Shown piece by piece: positions 7,640-18,395 of a stretch of DNA of 18,548 nucleotides. The notes under the pieces are model-generated. The model was not told the origin of the DNA. It saw only the letters and a program-made list of their open reading frames with translations, and searched no databases. The DNA comes from Thermohalobaculum sp035512995 (GTDB lineage: Bacteria; Pseudomonadota; Alphaproteobacteria; Rhodobacterales; Rhodobacteraceae). The DNA is taken from assembly GCA_035512995.1 (NCBI GenBank), contig DATKCY010000016.1, forward strand, positions 1 through 18,548, in the 5' to 3' direction. Each line of letters opens with the position of its first letter. Position 1 is the stretch's first letter. The translations under genes were made by a program, and so were the position numbers.

Positions 7640-7995
7640 TCCAGGCCTCCCTTCTTCCACTCGTAAGCGAAGCCGACCGTGAGGACGACGAGGAACACCA
7701 TCATCGACCAGAAGGCGGTGTCCGAGAGGCCGTAGAAGGCGGCCGCCCACGGGAACAGGAACGCGATCTCGAGGTCGAAGATGATGAACAGGATCGCGAC
7801 CAGGTAGAAGCGCACGTCGAACTTCATGCGCGCGTCGTCGAAGGCGTTGAAGCCGCACTCGTAGGCCGAAATCTTCTCCGCGTCCGGGCTGCGCACCGCC
7901 AGCACCAGCGGCACCAGCGCCAGCACGAGGCCGAGGCCGATGGCGATGCCGATGAAGATCGCGATCGGAAGATACTCGAGCAGGATGCTTTCCAT
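7630..7995 (-). CDS. nuoA: NADH-quinone oxidoreductase subunit A (NuoA)
   Basis: 121 residues, three membrane helices: about 5-33, 63-84 (FYLVAILFIIFDLEIAFLFP) and 95-113. The conserved acidic pair in FDLEI and the matrix-side loop with SAYECGF (the redox-sensitive cysteine loop near the quinone channel) are present. It is the first gene of the nuo operon. The ATG at 7995 is preceded by an AGAGG at about 7 bases. The 5' leader from the proposed promoter is about 50 bases. Family length is normal and there is nothing odd. Confidence 0.98.
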   Translation of the reverse strand: MESILLEYLPIAIFIGIAIGLGLVLALVPLVLAVRSPDAEKISAYECGFNAFDDARMKFDVRFYLVAILFIIFDLEIAFLFPWAAAFYGLSDTAFWSMMVFLVVLTVGFAYEWKKGGLEWE

Positions 7996-8051
7996 CGCTC
8001 CGCCTCTGGTGGCTTCGGCCGTCCGGACCGGCGCCCGGCGGCGTTGTCGGT

Positions 8052-8080
8052 CACATATCGGCGCACCGGAAGGCAGTCAA
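8052..8080 (-). promoter_or_regulatory. Candidate sigma70-type promoter of the nuo operon
   Basis: Read on the minus strand: TTGACT (8075-8080), a 17-base spacer, then TATGTG (8052-8057). The -35 box matches 5 of 6 consensus bases; the -10 matches only the first three. It lies in the 190-base gap between the dipeptidase stop and nuoA, with a start site expected near 8045. The position and spacing fit; it has not been tested. Confidence 0.5.
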
Positions 8081-8185
8081 TGCGACGCGCCCCGCCCCAT
8101 CGGTGCGATTGCCCTGGTCAGCCTACCCTGCACCGCCGCGGCGCCTGGCCGCAACGCCCATGCGCGCCGCGGCGCAGACCGATCG

Positions 8186-9247
8186 TCACGCCCCCCAGGT
8201 GCGGCGGAGCACGTCGATCCAGTTCCGCCGGCAGATGCGGTCGACGAGCTCGTCGCCGAAGCCCGCCTGGCGCATCGCGCCGACGAGCGCGGGCAGGCCG
8301 GCGGCGTCGCCGATCTCGTCCGGCACCAGCGCGCCGTCGAAGTCCGAGCCGAGCGCGACGCCGCCCTCCCCCAGCCGCCCGAGCATGTGCTCGAGGTGGC
8401 GGATGCACTCGGTCAGCGGCGTGTCGCCCGCGCGCACGCCGTCATCGCGCAGGAACTGGACCGCGTAGTTCAGGCCGACGACCCCGCCCGACTCGGCGAC
8501 GGCGTCGAGCTGGCGGTCGGTCAGGTTGCGCGGCGAGGCGGAGAGCGCGTGGACATTGGAATGCGTCGCGACCAGCGGCTTGTCGCTGATCTTCGCGATC
8601 TCCCAGAACCCGGCCTCGTTCATGTGGCTGAGGTCGACGAGGATCCCGAGCCGGTTGCAGGCGCGGACGAGCGCGCGCCCGGCGTCGGTCAGTCCCGCGC
8701 CCTCGTCCGGGCTGCCCGGAAAGCGGAACGGGACGCCGGTCCCGAAGATGTTCGGCCGCGACCAGACGGGGCCGAGCGAGCGCAGGCCCGCGGCGTGGAG
8801 CACGTCGAGCTCGGCGAGGTCCGGGCCGATCGCCTCCGCCCCCTCGATGTGGAAGAGGGCCGCGATGGCGCCATCGCGCTCCGCCGCCTCGATGTCGCCC
8901 GCGGTCAGGCAGAGGCGGATCGCGTCGGGCCGCGCCCGGCACATGCGGATGAGGATCGACGCGATCTCGAGCGTCGCCCGCCGCGCCCACGAGGAATCGA
9001 CCGGGCCGAACGGCGGCAGGTCCTCGGGCGCGTCCTCGGGTGCGTCCGCGGGCGCGGGATCCTCGGCCGGCGGCCCCTCGTCGGGCGCGTAGACCGCGAA
9101 GAACCCGCCGGCGAGGCCGCCCTTCCGGGCGCGCGGCAGGTCGACGTGGCCCTCGCCGTCGCCTTCGAGGAAGCGCTGGCCGTCGCGGTCGCCGGCGCGC
9201 CAGAGGCGCAGCAGCGTGTCGTTGTGGCCGTCGAAGATGGTCTGCAC
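8186..9247 (-). CDS. Zinc metallodipeptidase, peptidase family M19 (membrane/renal dipeptidase-like)
   Basis: 353 residues. M19 enzymes hydrolyse dipeptides, including those with a C-terminal D-amino acid, using two zinc ions. Ligands in the expected order and spacing: H8-x-D10 (FDGHND), E135 (FHIEGAEA), H208 (DLSHMN), H229 (ATHSNVH) and the acidic site D302/D304 (GSDFDG). The start is a GTG at 9247 with AGGGAG 6 bases before it. No ATG is suitable, and the frame upstream translates palindromic repeats. An odd acidic Pro/Ala-rich insert lies at residues 55-80 (including PADAPEDAPEDLPPF), encoded by short tandem repeats. There is no signal peptide, so it is probably cytoplasmic. It is co-oriented with nuo but upstream of the nuo promoter and probably a separate unit. 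Substrate is not predictable from sequence. Confidence 0.93.
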   Translation of the reverse strand: MQTIFDGHNDTLLRLWRAGDRDGQRFLEGDGEGHVDLPRARKGGLAGGFFAVYAPDEGPPAEDPAPADAPEDAPEDLPPFGPVDSSWARRATLEIASILIRMCRARPDAIRLCLTAGDIEAAERDGAIAALFHIEGAEAIGPDLAELDVLHAAGLRSLGPVWSRPNIFGTGVPFRFPGSPDEGAGLTDAGRALVRACNRLGILVDLSHMNEAGFWEIAKISDKPLVATHSNVHALSASPRNLTDRQLDAVAESGGVVGLNYAVQFLRDDGVRAGDTPLTECIRHLEHMLGRLGEGGVALGSDFDGALVPDEIGDAAGLPALVGAMRQAGFGDELVDRICRRNWIDVLRRTWGA

Positions 9248-9262
9248 GTGGCTCTCCCTTCC

Positions 9263-9279
9263 CGGGGCCTGCGGCCCCG
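9263..9279. repeat. Small perfect palindrome upstream of the dipeptidase
   Basis: CGGGGCC (9263-9269), loop TGC, GGCCCCG (9273-9279): a 7-bp perfect stem with the same 3-base loop size as the palindromes in the nuo operon. It lies just before the dipeptidase ribosome site on the minus strand. The rest of 9248-9545 shows no gene. Confidence 0.5.
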
Positions 9280-9283
9280 CCCC

Positions 9284-9306
9284 CCTCCCTGGCTCTCCCA
9301 GGGGGG
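9284..9306. repeat. GC palindrome resembling the nuo-operon repeats
   Basis: CCTCCCTGG (9284-9292) pairs with CCAGGGGGG (9298-9306) around CTCTC, with one T-G pair. It is embedded in a C-rich then G-rich tract (CCCCCCTCCC ... GGGGGGAGGGG) like the repeats at 4808-4830 and 4893-4915. It is probably a solo copy of the same element family; that is an inference from composition and layout, not an alignment. Confidence 0.5.
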
Positions 9307-9545
9307 AGGGGATAACGCTGCCCGGCGGCGGCGTCCGGGCGTCGGCCGCCGGCACGACCCCGCTCTCTCGCCCCGTCAGAGGCTCGTGTCCACAGCCGTC
9401 ACGCGCTCCGGGTCGTAACCCTTGGCGGCGCGATGGAGGCGCCCGGAGCGCGCCACGTGCAGCCGTCGAACCTGTCAAGCGGATGCGGGTACGCCCATCG
9501 GCGCACCGCGCATGCGGGCCGACACTCGGACGGACACGGAGAAAA

Positions 9546-9622
9546 TGGCGCGGTTGACGGGACTCGAACCCGCGACCCCCGGCGTGACAGGCCGGTACTC
9601 TAACCGACTGAGCTACAACCGC
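9546..9622 (-). tRNA. tRNA-Asp (anticodon GUC)
   Basis: A full cloverleaf is present on the minus strand. The acceptor stem is GCGGTTG / CAACCGC, the D-arm GCTC...GAGT, the anticodon stem CCGGC / GCCGG around CTGTCAC (anticodon GTC), and the T-arm GCGGG-TTCGAGT-CCCGT. The discriminator is G73, as expected for tRNA-Asp, and CCA is encoded. It is 77 nucleotides long. Confidence 0.98.
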
Positions 9623-9661
9623 GCGTCTGTCGCCCGGGCGGCGCCCCGCGACGTGTCGGGG

Positions 9662-9690
9662 GTAATAGTGATGCGGCCGGTGGGCGTCAA
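9662..9690 (-). promoter_or_regulatory. Promoter of tRNA-Asp
   Basis: Minus strand: TTGACG (9685-9690), a 17-base spacer, TATTAC (9662-9667). This is the best sigma70-like match in the window. The start site is expected near 9655, giving a leader of about 33 bases before the tRNA. Apart from this, the 277-base stretch 9623-9899 shows only the methyltransferase ribosome site. Confidence 0.6.
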
Positions 9691-9899
9691 GCGGCGAATG
9701 GGCATCGGCGCGCGGCTGCGCCCTTGCCGCCCGCCCCCGTTACAGAAGGGTGCGGCGCGCCACGACGTGCAAGGCTTCGGCGAGCCTCGCCTCATCCCGG
9801 TCGCGCCGCCCCCCGGCTGCGCTGCGCCCGACGCCGGAACGATTGCCCAAGCCTCGAATAGCCGCTACGCACGTTGGACAACTGCCTCGGAGGCCACTC

Positions 9900-10658
9900 G
9901 TGTCGCTCATCCCGCCCCTCGAAGTCATCGACGCCAACCGCATCGGCATCCACGACCGAGAGAACGTGATCGCCGAATACAACAAGATTTCCACCTTCAT
10001 GTTCAACGTCCTGAAGGGACGGGCGGGCCTGAAGGAGACCTCGGACGTGCTCGACGTAGGCTGCGGCACGGGCCGCGTGGCGATGCCGCTGACCCGCTTT
10101 CTCACCACCGGCAGCTACACCGGCATCGACATCGTCAAGAGCTCGATCGACTGGTGCCAGGAAGCCTTCCGGGATTTTCCGAATTTCCGGTTCGTTCACG
10201 CGGATCTGTACAGCGAGTACTACAATCCGGAGGCGACCCTGAAGGCGGGCGACTACGAGTTCCCGTTCGACGACGACAGCTTCGACCTGATCTGGTCGTC
10301 ATCGCTGTTCACGCACATGCTGATCGACGACGTCGACACCTACCTTTCCGAGATGTCGCGCACGATCCGGCGCGGGGGCCGCATCTGGAACAGCTACCTG
10401 CTGCTCGACGAGATCTCCGAGCCGCTGGTGCTGGGCCCGCGCAACGATGGTCGGCGGATGCAGTACGAGGTCGACGGCGGTCGGATCGGCTGGAAGGACA
10501 AGCCGGAATGGGTCGTCGGCCTTCGCCTCGACCGCATCAAGGCGCTCCACCAGCGCCACGGCTTCGAGATCACGGACCTCCAGCTGTCCGACTGGAGCGG
10601 AGGCCGTCCGGAGACCCCCTACAAGGGACAGGACTTCATCGTCGCGCGAAAGGCGTGA
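9900..10658 (+). CDS. Class I SAM-dependent methyltransferase, substrate unknown
   Basis: 252 residues from a GTG at 9900, with GGAGG 6 bases upstream. The in-frame stretch before it to 9750 has poor, Arg/Pro-rich content and is rejected. Motif I is VLDVGCGTGR (residues 48-57), followed by YTGIDIVKSSIDWC (the acidic residue that binds the SAM ribose) and FDDDSFDLIWSSSLFTHM (post-I/motif II region). This is the Methyltransf_11/25 type of Rossmann fold. The extra segment YSEYYNPEATLKAGDYEFPF between the core strands is seen in some glycan- or small-molecule-modifying methyltransferases, but the substrate cannot be named. It lies alone on the plus strand between two minus-strand tRNA genes, with slightly more A/T-rich codons than its neighbours, so an acquired gene is possible. 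Confidence 0.88.
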   Translation: MSLIPPLEVIDANRIGIHDRENVIAEYNKISTFMFNVLKGRAGLKETSDVLDVGCGTGRVAMPLTRFLTTGSYTGIDIVKSSIDWCQEAFRDFPNFRFVHADLYSEYYNPEATLKAGDYEFPFDDDSFDLIWSSSLFTHMLIDDVDTYLSEMSRTIRRGGRIWNSYLLLDEISEPLVLGPRNDGRRMQYEVDGGRIGWKDKPEWVVGLRLDRIKALHQRHGFEITDLQLSDWSGGRPETPYKGQDFIVARKA

Positions 10659-10680
10659 TCGGACCGGAAGGCTGACGGGA

Positions 10681-10756
10681 TGGTGGGCGGTGAGAGACTC
10701 GAACTCCCGACATCCTCGGTGTAAACGAGGCGCTCTACCAGCTGAGCTAACCGCCC
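10681..10756 (-). tRNA. tRNA-Val (anticodon UAC)
   Basis: Minus-strand cloverleaf: acceptor GGGCGGT / ACCGCCC, D-arm GCTC...GAGC, anticodon arm CCTCG-TTTACAC-CGAGG (anticodon TAC), T-arm GGGAG-TTCGAGT-CTCTC. The discriminator is A73 and CCA is encoded. It is 76 nucleotides long. It lies downstream of lon on the same strand but has its own promoter-like sequence. Confidence 0.98.
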
Positions 10757-10771
10757 CCAGGGCCGGCGCGC

Positions 10772-10800
10772 GTTATCGCCCGGCTTCCGGCCGGAATCAA
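10772..10800 (-). promoter_or_regulatory. Candidate promoter of tRNA-Val
   Basis: Minus strand: TTGATT (10795-10800), a 17-base spacer, GATAAC (10772-10777). Each hexamer matches 4 of 6 consensus bases. The leader would be short, about 9 bases. The -35 box overlaps the T-rich tail of the lon hairpin, so the terminator and promoter are packed together. Confidence 0.4.
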
Positions 10801-10805
10801 TCGAA

Positions 10806-10829
10806 GAGGCGCCCACGCGAGGGCGCCTC
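10806..10829 (-). terminator. Hairpin downstream of lon, probable terminator
   Basis: GAGGCGCCC (10806-10814) and GGGCGCCTC (10821-10829) form a perfect 9-bp stem with a 6-base loop, 57 bases past the lon stop. On the minus strand it is followed by TTCGATTGATT, a poor U-tract, so termination may be partial or Rho-assisted. Confidence 0.5.
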
Positions 10830-10885
10830 CGCTTTCGTCATCACTTCCCCGCGGTAGAGCCCCGAGGGGGCAAAGGCTCCGGGGG

Positions 10886-13285
<2,400 letters not shown>

Positions 13286-13369
13286 GCTCGATTGCCTCTT
13301 TCATTGCCGCCCGGGACCGGCGCGCCATCGAGGCCGCACCCCCGCCCGAGCGCGGTGGCGTTCGGTCAA

Positions 13370-13398
13370 AGATGGCCGTTTGCGCCGGCGCTTTCAAG
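13370..13398 (-). promoter_or_regulatory. RpoH (sigma32)-type heat-shock promoter of lon
   Basis: Minus strand: CTTGAAA (13392-13398), a 14-base spacer, then GGCCATCT (13370-13377), against the consensus CTTGAAA-N13/14-CCCCATNT. The -35 is perfect and the -10 differs only in its first two bases. The start site would be near 13363, with a leader of about 78 bases. lon is a classic heat-shock gene, so both position and function agree. Confidence 0.65.
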
Positions 13399-13411
13399 CG
13401 CGCCACTGCCC

Positions 13412-13440
13412 TTGGGCTTTCCGCCCGGGAGGCGTAGGAT
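13412..13440 (+). promoter_or_regulatory. Candidate promoter of the CBS-domain gene
   Basis: TTGGGC (13412-13417), a 17-base spacer, TAGGAT (13435-13440) on the plus strand, about 73 bases upstream of the CBS start. The match is moderate. It lies back to back with the lon heat-shock promoter; their -35 regions are about 14 bases apart. Confidence 0.35.
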
Positions 13441-13519
13441 GGCCCCATGGCCGGCCCGCGCGAAACCCGGTGCCGGATCGTGCGGCCGGGAGCACGACGG
13501 CGGAGGACGGAGGCGCATC

Positions 13520-13954
13520 ATGAAGGTGTCGGAGATCCTGAGTGCCAAGGGCACCGAGGTGATGACGGTCAAGCCGACCGAGACGGTCGAGACGCTGGCC
13601 CATCGGCTGAAGCTCGCACGCGTCGGCGCGCTGGTCGTCAGCACCGACGGCTCGAAGCCCGAGGGCATCGTGTCCGAGCGCGACGTCGTCCACGCGCTGA
13701 GCGAGCACGGCAGGCGCGCGCTCGAGCGCACGGTGGCGGACCTGATGACCCGGCGCGTGACGACCTGCAAGCCGGGCGACCGCATCTCGGCCATCGCCAA
13801 GGTCATGACCGTGAACCGGATCCGGCACGTGCCCGTGGTCGAGGACGGGCGGCTGATCGGCATCGTCAGCCTCGGCGACGTGGTCAAGCACCGGCTCGAC
13901 GAGATCCAGCTCGAGGCCGACGTGCTGCGCGACATCGCGATCGCCGGCGGCTGA
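13520..13954 (+). CDS. Two-CBS-domain protein
   Basis: 144 residues from the ATG at 13520 with GGAGG 6 bases before it (upstream frame rejected as antisense to lon). It is essentially a single tandem CBS pair: domain 1 about residues 7-64 (EVMTVKPTETVETLAHRL ... GIVSERDVVHAL) and domain 2 about 72-132 (LMTRRVTTCKPGDRISAIAK ... HVPVVEDGRLIGIVSLGDVV). CBS pairs usually bind adenosine nucleotides or SAM and sense energy state; no enzymatic domain is attached. It is on the opposite strand to its neighbours, divergent from lon and convergent with the GGDEF-EAL gene, with 32 bases between the stops and a 5-bp GC hairpin at 13961-13975. The partner protein is not predictable. Confidence 0.9.
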   Translation: MKVSEILSAKGTEVMTVKPTETVETLAHRLKLARVGALVVSTDGSKPEGIVSERDVVHALSEHGRRALERTVADLMTRRVTTCKPGDRISAIAKVMTVNRIRHVPVVEDGRLIGIVSLGDVVKHRLDEIQLEADVLRDIAIAGG

Positions 13955-13986
13955 CGGGGGGCCGGCGCGCCCGGCGCAAGCCTGCT

Positions 13987-15972
13987 TCAGCTGCCTCGCC
14001 CGGCCGCGACGCCGCCGAGCGAGGGCGCGGCCGCTGCGGAGGCAGACTGCCTGAGCAGGCGCTCGAGCTCCTCGACATCGAGCGGCATGCTGTAGCGAAA
14101 GCCCTGCACGCAGTCGACGCCGATGCGCGCGACCTGCCTCGCCTGCTCCGCCGTCTCGACCCCTTCGGCCGTGATGTCGAGCCCCAGGAGCTCGCCGATG
14201 GCGACGATGATGTGCAGCATGTGCCCCGACTGCGGGTCCCCCTCGGTCAGGGCGGTCACGAACGACCGGTCGATCTTCAGCCGGTCGAACGGGTACTTCG
14301 AGACCTGGCCGAGGTTCGAGTACCCGGTGCCGAAGTCGTCGAGCGCCAGCCTCACCCCCATCTCCTTGATCTCGTCGAGCTGCAGCGCGACGAGGTCGGG
14401 GTTCGTGATCAGCGTGCTCTCCGTCACCTCGATCTCGAGCCGGTGCGCCGGCAGTCCCGATGTCGCGAGCGCCCGCCGCACCGCCTTGACCGGACCGTCC
14501 GCCTCGAACTCGACCGGCGAGAAGTTCACGGCGAGGATCAGGTCGTCCGGCCAGCGCGCGGCGATGGTGCAGGCGCGGCGCAGGACCTGCGCGCCGAGCG
14601 GGATGATCAGCCGCGTCCGCTCCGCGATCGGGATGAACTCGCCGGGCGACATGCTCCGGCCTTCGGGACAGTCGAGCCGCAGCAGCGCCTCGCAACCGAC
14701 GAGCGTGCCGTCGGGCCGGAAGAACGGCTGGAAGACCAGGCGGAAATCGCCCTCCTCGATCGCGCGGCGCAGGCGCCGCTCGACCTCGAGCAGGCGCGCG
14801 CGCTCCCGCTCCATCGACGGGTGGAAAACGCGGATGCTGGCGCCTTCCTCCGCCGCCGCGGTCTTGAGCGCCAGGCTCGCGTTGGTCAGCAGCGTCGCCG
14901 CGTCGGTCCCGTCGCCGGGGTACTGCGCGATGCCGCAGTCGATGAGGGGCGAGTGCGCGCCCTCGCCAACGGGGAGGGGCTGGCTCACCTCGTGCAGGCA
15001 GGCCTCCGCCAGCGCACGGGCCTCGTGCAGACCGGGGCGCGTGGCGTCGACGAGCGCGAACTCGTCGCTGCCGAGCCGGCAGACGGCGCACCGCGCGCCG
15101 GCCTGCTCCCCGAGCCGGCGGGCGACCCCGCGGATCACCTCGTCGCCCGCCGCGTAGCCCAACGCCTCGTTGACCTGCCGGAACCGCCTGATGTTGAAGG
15201 CGTGGAGGTGGAACGGGACCCCGGGCTCGCGCGCGATCTTGCCGTCGATCACCGCGCCGAAGGCGTGGCGATTGAGGAGGCCCGTCAGGCCATCGTGGGT
15301 GGCCGCGTGCTCGCGCGCGGCATCGGCGGCGGCGCGCACCCGGATCTGCCAGAGGAGCCCCGCCACGGGCACCAGGAAGGCGAGGACGACCAGGAGCGTG
15401 AGCACGATGCCCGAGGCCAGAAGCGTTTCGAGCAGGTCGGCGCGGTGCTCGGTCTGGTCGATGAAGACCTCGAGCGTGCCGATCTCGCTCCCGTCCGCGA
15501 CGAGCCGGTCGAAGGCCACGGCGTAGTAGCGGGGCGTGCGCTCGCCGTCGCCATCCTCGACATAGGCTCGGGGCCACGCGTCGCCGGCGCCCGGCCAGGA
15601 CGCGCGCTCGCCAAGCGCGGCCTCGGCGGGCATCTTCCAGCCCGCCGCCAGCTCGTCGAAGTAGCGGGTGTCGAAGGTGAGGGTTCCCGTCTCGTCGAAC
15701 AGCCGCCAGCGGAAGACGTCGGCCAGCGCGCTCATCTGGCGGATGAACCGGATCTGCTCCCGGCTCGCCGGATAGCCGTCGATCAGCCGCTCGACGCGCG
15801 GCAGCTCGCTGCCGAGCGTCCCGGCCCAGTTCTCGGCGAGATGCACCGCCTCCCGCTCGAGCACGCGCTGGACCCCGCGCTCGACGACGAACCATGACCC
15901 GGCCAGCACGAGGACGAGGCCGCCGAGCACGGCGGCGGCGGCGGCGGCCAGGCGTCTGCGAGTGGTGGTCAA
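13987..15972 (-). CDS. Membrane-bound GGDEF-EAL protein, probable c-di-GMP phosphodiesterase
   Basis: 661 residues. N-terminal helix (about 8-30), a periplasmic sensor-like segment (31-186, with FRWRLFDETGTLTFDT resembling a PAS/Cache strand set), a second helix (187-208), then degenerate GGDEF (about 222-385) and EAL (about 395-640). The GGDEF signature is GSDEF (301-305), and the metal-site Asp of the usual DxDxF is Asn260 (FNIRRF), so cyclase activity is doubtful; no RxxD inhibitory site is seen. The EAL domain keeps EALLR (428-432), NFSP, EVTES, DDFGTGYSNL, KIDRSF and AEGVET, so c-di-GMP hydrolysis is likely. The start is TTG at 15972, the only start codon before the first helix in this frame apart from a GTG inside it. 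It lies 162 bases downstream of clpX on the same strand. The sensed signal is unknown. Confidence 0.92.
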   Translation of the reverse strand: MTTTRRRLAAAAAAVLGGLVLVLAGSWFVVERGVQRVLEREAVHLAENWAGTLGSELPRVERLIDGYPASREQIRFIRQMSALADVFRWRLFDETGTLTFDTRYFDELAAGWKMPAEAALGERASWPGAGDAWPRAYVEDGDGERTPRYYAVAFDRLVADGSEIGTLEVFIDQTEHRADLLETLLASGIVLTLLVVLAFLVPVAGLLWQIRVRAAADAAREHAATHDGLTGLLNRHAFGAVIDGKIAREPGVPFHLHAFNIRRFRQVNEALGYAAGDEVIRGVARRLGEQAGARCAVCRLGSDEFALVDATRPGLHEARALAEACLHEVSQPLPVGEGAHSPLIDCGIAQYPGDGTDAATLLTNASLALKTAAAEEGASIRVFHPSMERERARLLEVERRLRRAIEEGDFRLVFQPFFRPDGTLVGCEALLRLDCPEGRSMSPGEFIPIAERTRLIIPLGAQVLRRACTIAARWPDDLILAVNFSPVEFEADGPVKAVRRALATSGLPAHRLEIEVTESTLITNPDLVALQLDEIKEMGVRLALDDFGTGYSNLGQVSKYPFDRLKIDRSFVTALTEGDPQSGHMLHIIVAIGELLGLDITAEGVETAEQARQVARIGVDCVQGFRYSMPLDVEELERLLRQSASAAAAPSLGGVAAGRGS

Positions 15973-16102
15973 GGCAGCAGTCCCTACTCCCCCAGCCGCA
16001 TGACGTAGACCAGCAGAGTTTACGGACTGTGAAGATCGCGCCGTCGCGGGAGGGCAACGCTTGCGGGGCTCCGGCGCCTCCGCCCTGCTCCGTCCTCGGG
16101 CG

Positions 16103-16120
16103 CGCGGCGGGAACGCCGCG
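16103..16120 (-). terminator. Hairpin just downstream of clpX
   Basis: CGCGGCG and CGCCGCG form a perfect 7-bp stem around a 4-base loop, 14 bases past the clpX stop. No T-run follows, so if it acts it is an inefficient or Rho-assisted terminator, or a 3'-end stabiliser. Confidence 0.35.
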
Positions 16121-16134
16121 GGTGCCCGGCGAGG

Positions 16135-17400
<1,266 letters not shown>

Positions 17401-17493
17401 TGTCCAACTCCCGACGGTTGCGTCCCGCCAGCCTGATCCCTCGCGGTGTCCGCGGCCAGGCGCCTGACCGTCACGGACGAATCCACCATCCTC

Positions 17494-17522
17494 AGAGTAG
17501 CGCCCTTGGCCGGCACTGTCAT
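17494..17522 (-). promoter_or_regulatory. Candidate promoter of clpX
   Basis: Minus strand: ATGACA (17517-17522), a 17-base spacer, TACTCT (17494-17499), in the clpP-clpX gap. The -35 matches 5 of 6 consensus bases, the -10 only 3 of 6. The start site would be near 17487, leaving a leader of about 87 bases. Confidence 0.4.
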
Positions 17523-17587
17523 CCTGACGGCCGGACCCGCCGGTGCGGATTTCGCCGACCCTGTGGCATCCGGCCCGGACCGCCCGG

Positions 17588-18217
17588 TCAGCTGCCGCCT
17601 TCCAGCTGGGCGCGGTTCTCGACGGTCTGGTCGATCAGGCCCCAGTCCTTCGCCATCTGCGCTGTCAGGAAGTAGTCGCGCTCGAGCGACTTCTCGATCG
17701 TGTCGTAGTCCTGGCCGGTGTGATGGACGTAGATCTCGGTCAGCCGCTTCTTCAGCGACAGCACCTCCCGCGCATGGATCTCTATGTCCGTCGCCTGGCC
17801 CTGAAAGCCGCCCGACGGCTGGTGGACCATGATGCGCGAGTTCGGCAGCGAGAAGCGGTGGTCCTTCTCGCCGGCCGCGAGCAGCAGCGAGCCCATCGAC
17901 GCCGCCTGCCCGACGCAGACCGTCGTCACCGGGCAGCGGATGTACTGCATGGTGTCGTAGATCGACAGCCCCGACGTCACCACTCCCCCGGGGGAGTTGA
18001 TGTACATCGAGATCTCCTTCTTCGGGTTGTCGGCCTCGAGGAACAGGAGCTGGGCGACGACGATCGTCGCCATCTGGTCCTCGACCGGGCCCGCCACGAA
18101 CACGATCCGCTCCTTCAGGAGGCGCGAGAAGATGTCGTAGCGGAGCGACCCGCGCGAGGTCACCTCCTCGACGGTCGGGATGATGAAGCTGCCGTAGGTC
18201 TCGGCGGGGTCTTTCAT
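17588..18217 (-). CDS. clpP: ATP-dependent Clp protease proteolytic subunit ClpP
   Basis: 209 residues. It is the serine protease chamber that works with ClpX. The catalytic triad is Ser107 (GQAASMGS), His132 (MVHQPSGG) and Asp181 (ERDYF); the spacing equals that of E. coli. The substrate-strand motif INSPGG (74-79) is present. The start is taken at the ATG at 18217 (MKDPAETYGSF), with GAGG 7 bases upstream; the frame to 18271 adds an unlikely Arg-rich lead. It lies 178 bases after tig on the same strand. Only a weak promoter-like pair is seen in that gap (TTGCGG-N16-TTACAC at 18275-18302), so co-transcription with tig is possible. Confidence 0.99.
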   Translation of the reverse strand: MKDPAETYGSFIIPTVEEVTSRGSLRYDIFSRLLKERIVFVAGPVEDQMATIVVAQLLFLEADNPKKEISMYINSPGGVVTSGLSIYDTMQYIRCPVTTVCVGQAASMGSLLLAAGEKDHRFSLPNSRIMVHQPSGGFQGQATDIEIHAREVLSLKKRLTEIYVHHTGQDYDTIEKSLERDYFLTAQMAKDWGLIDQTVENRAQLEGGS

Positions 18218-18395
18218 TGGGGGGCCTCGCTCATGTCGGCCGAACCGCGGCGCGGCCGTCTGCCTCGCCACTTGGTGTAAGCATTGCCGGAGGCCGCCGC
18301 AAGGACCGGGCGCGCCCGCCCGGCCTCGGCGCGGTGTCCCCCCCCCTCCCGGCGCGTCCGGCGATCGACGGACCGCGCTCCGCGCCCCGATCCCT

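Noticed and set aside
9546..10756. tRNA genes as integration sites for an island carrying the methyltransferase
   Set aside because: I found no direct repeat of either tRNA 3' end nearby and no integrase, so site-specific integration is not supported.
10814..10858. 14-codon ORF (MTKAEAPSRGRLFD) after lon, possible hupB remnant
   Set aside because: It is mostly the lon hairpin itself, too short to judge, and bears no resemblance to HU.
18338..18346. Run of nine C between tig and clpP
   Set aside because: A homopolymer in intergenic DNA with no feature attached; at most a spot prone to sequencing error.
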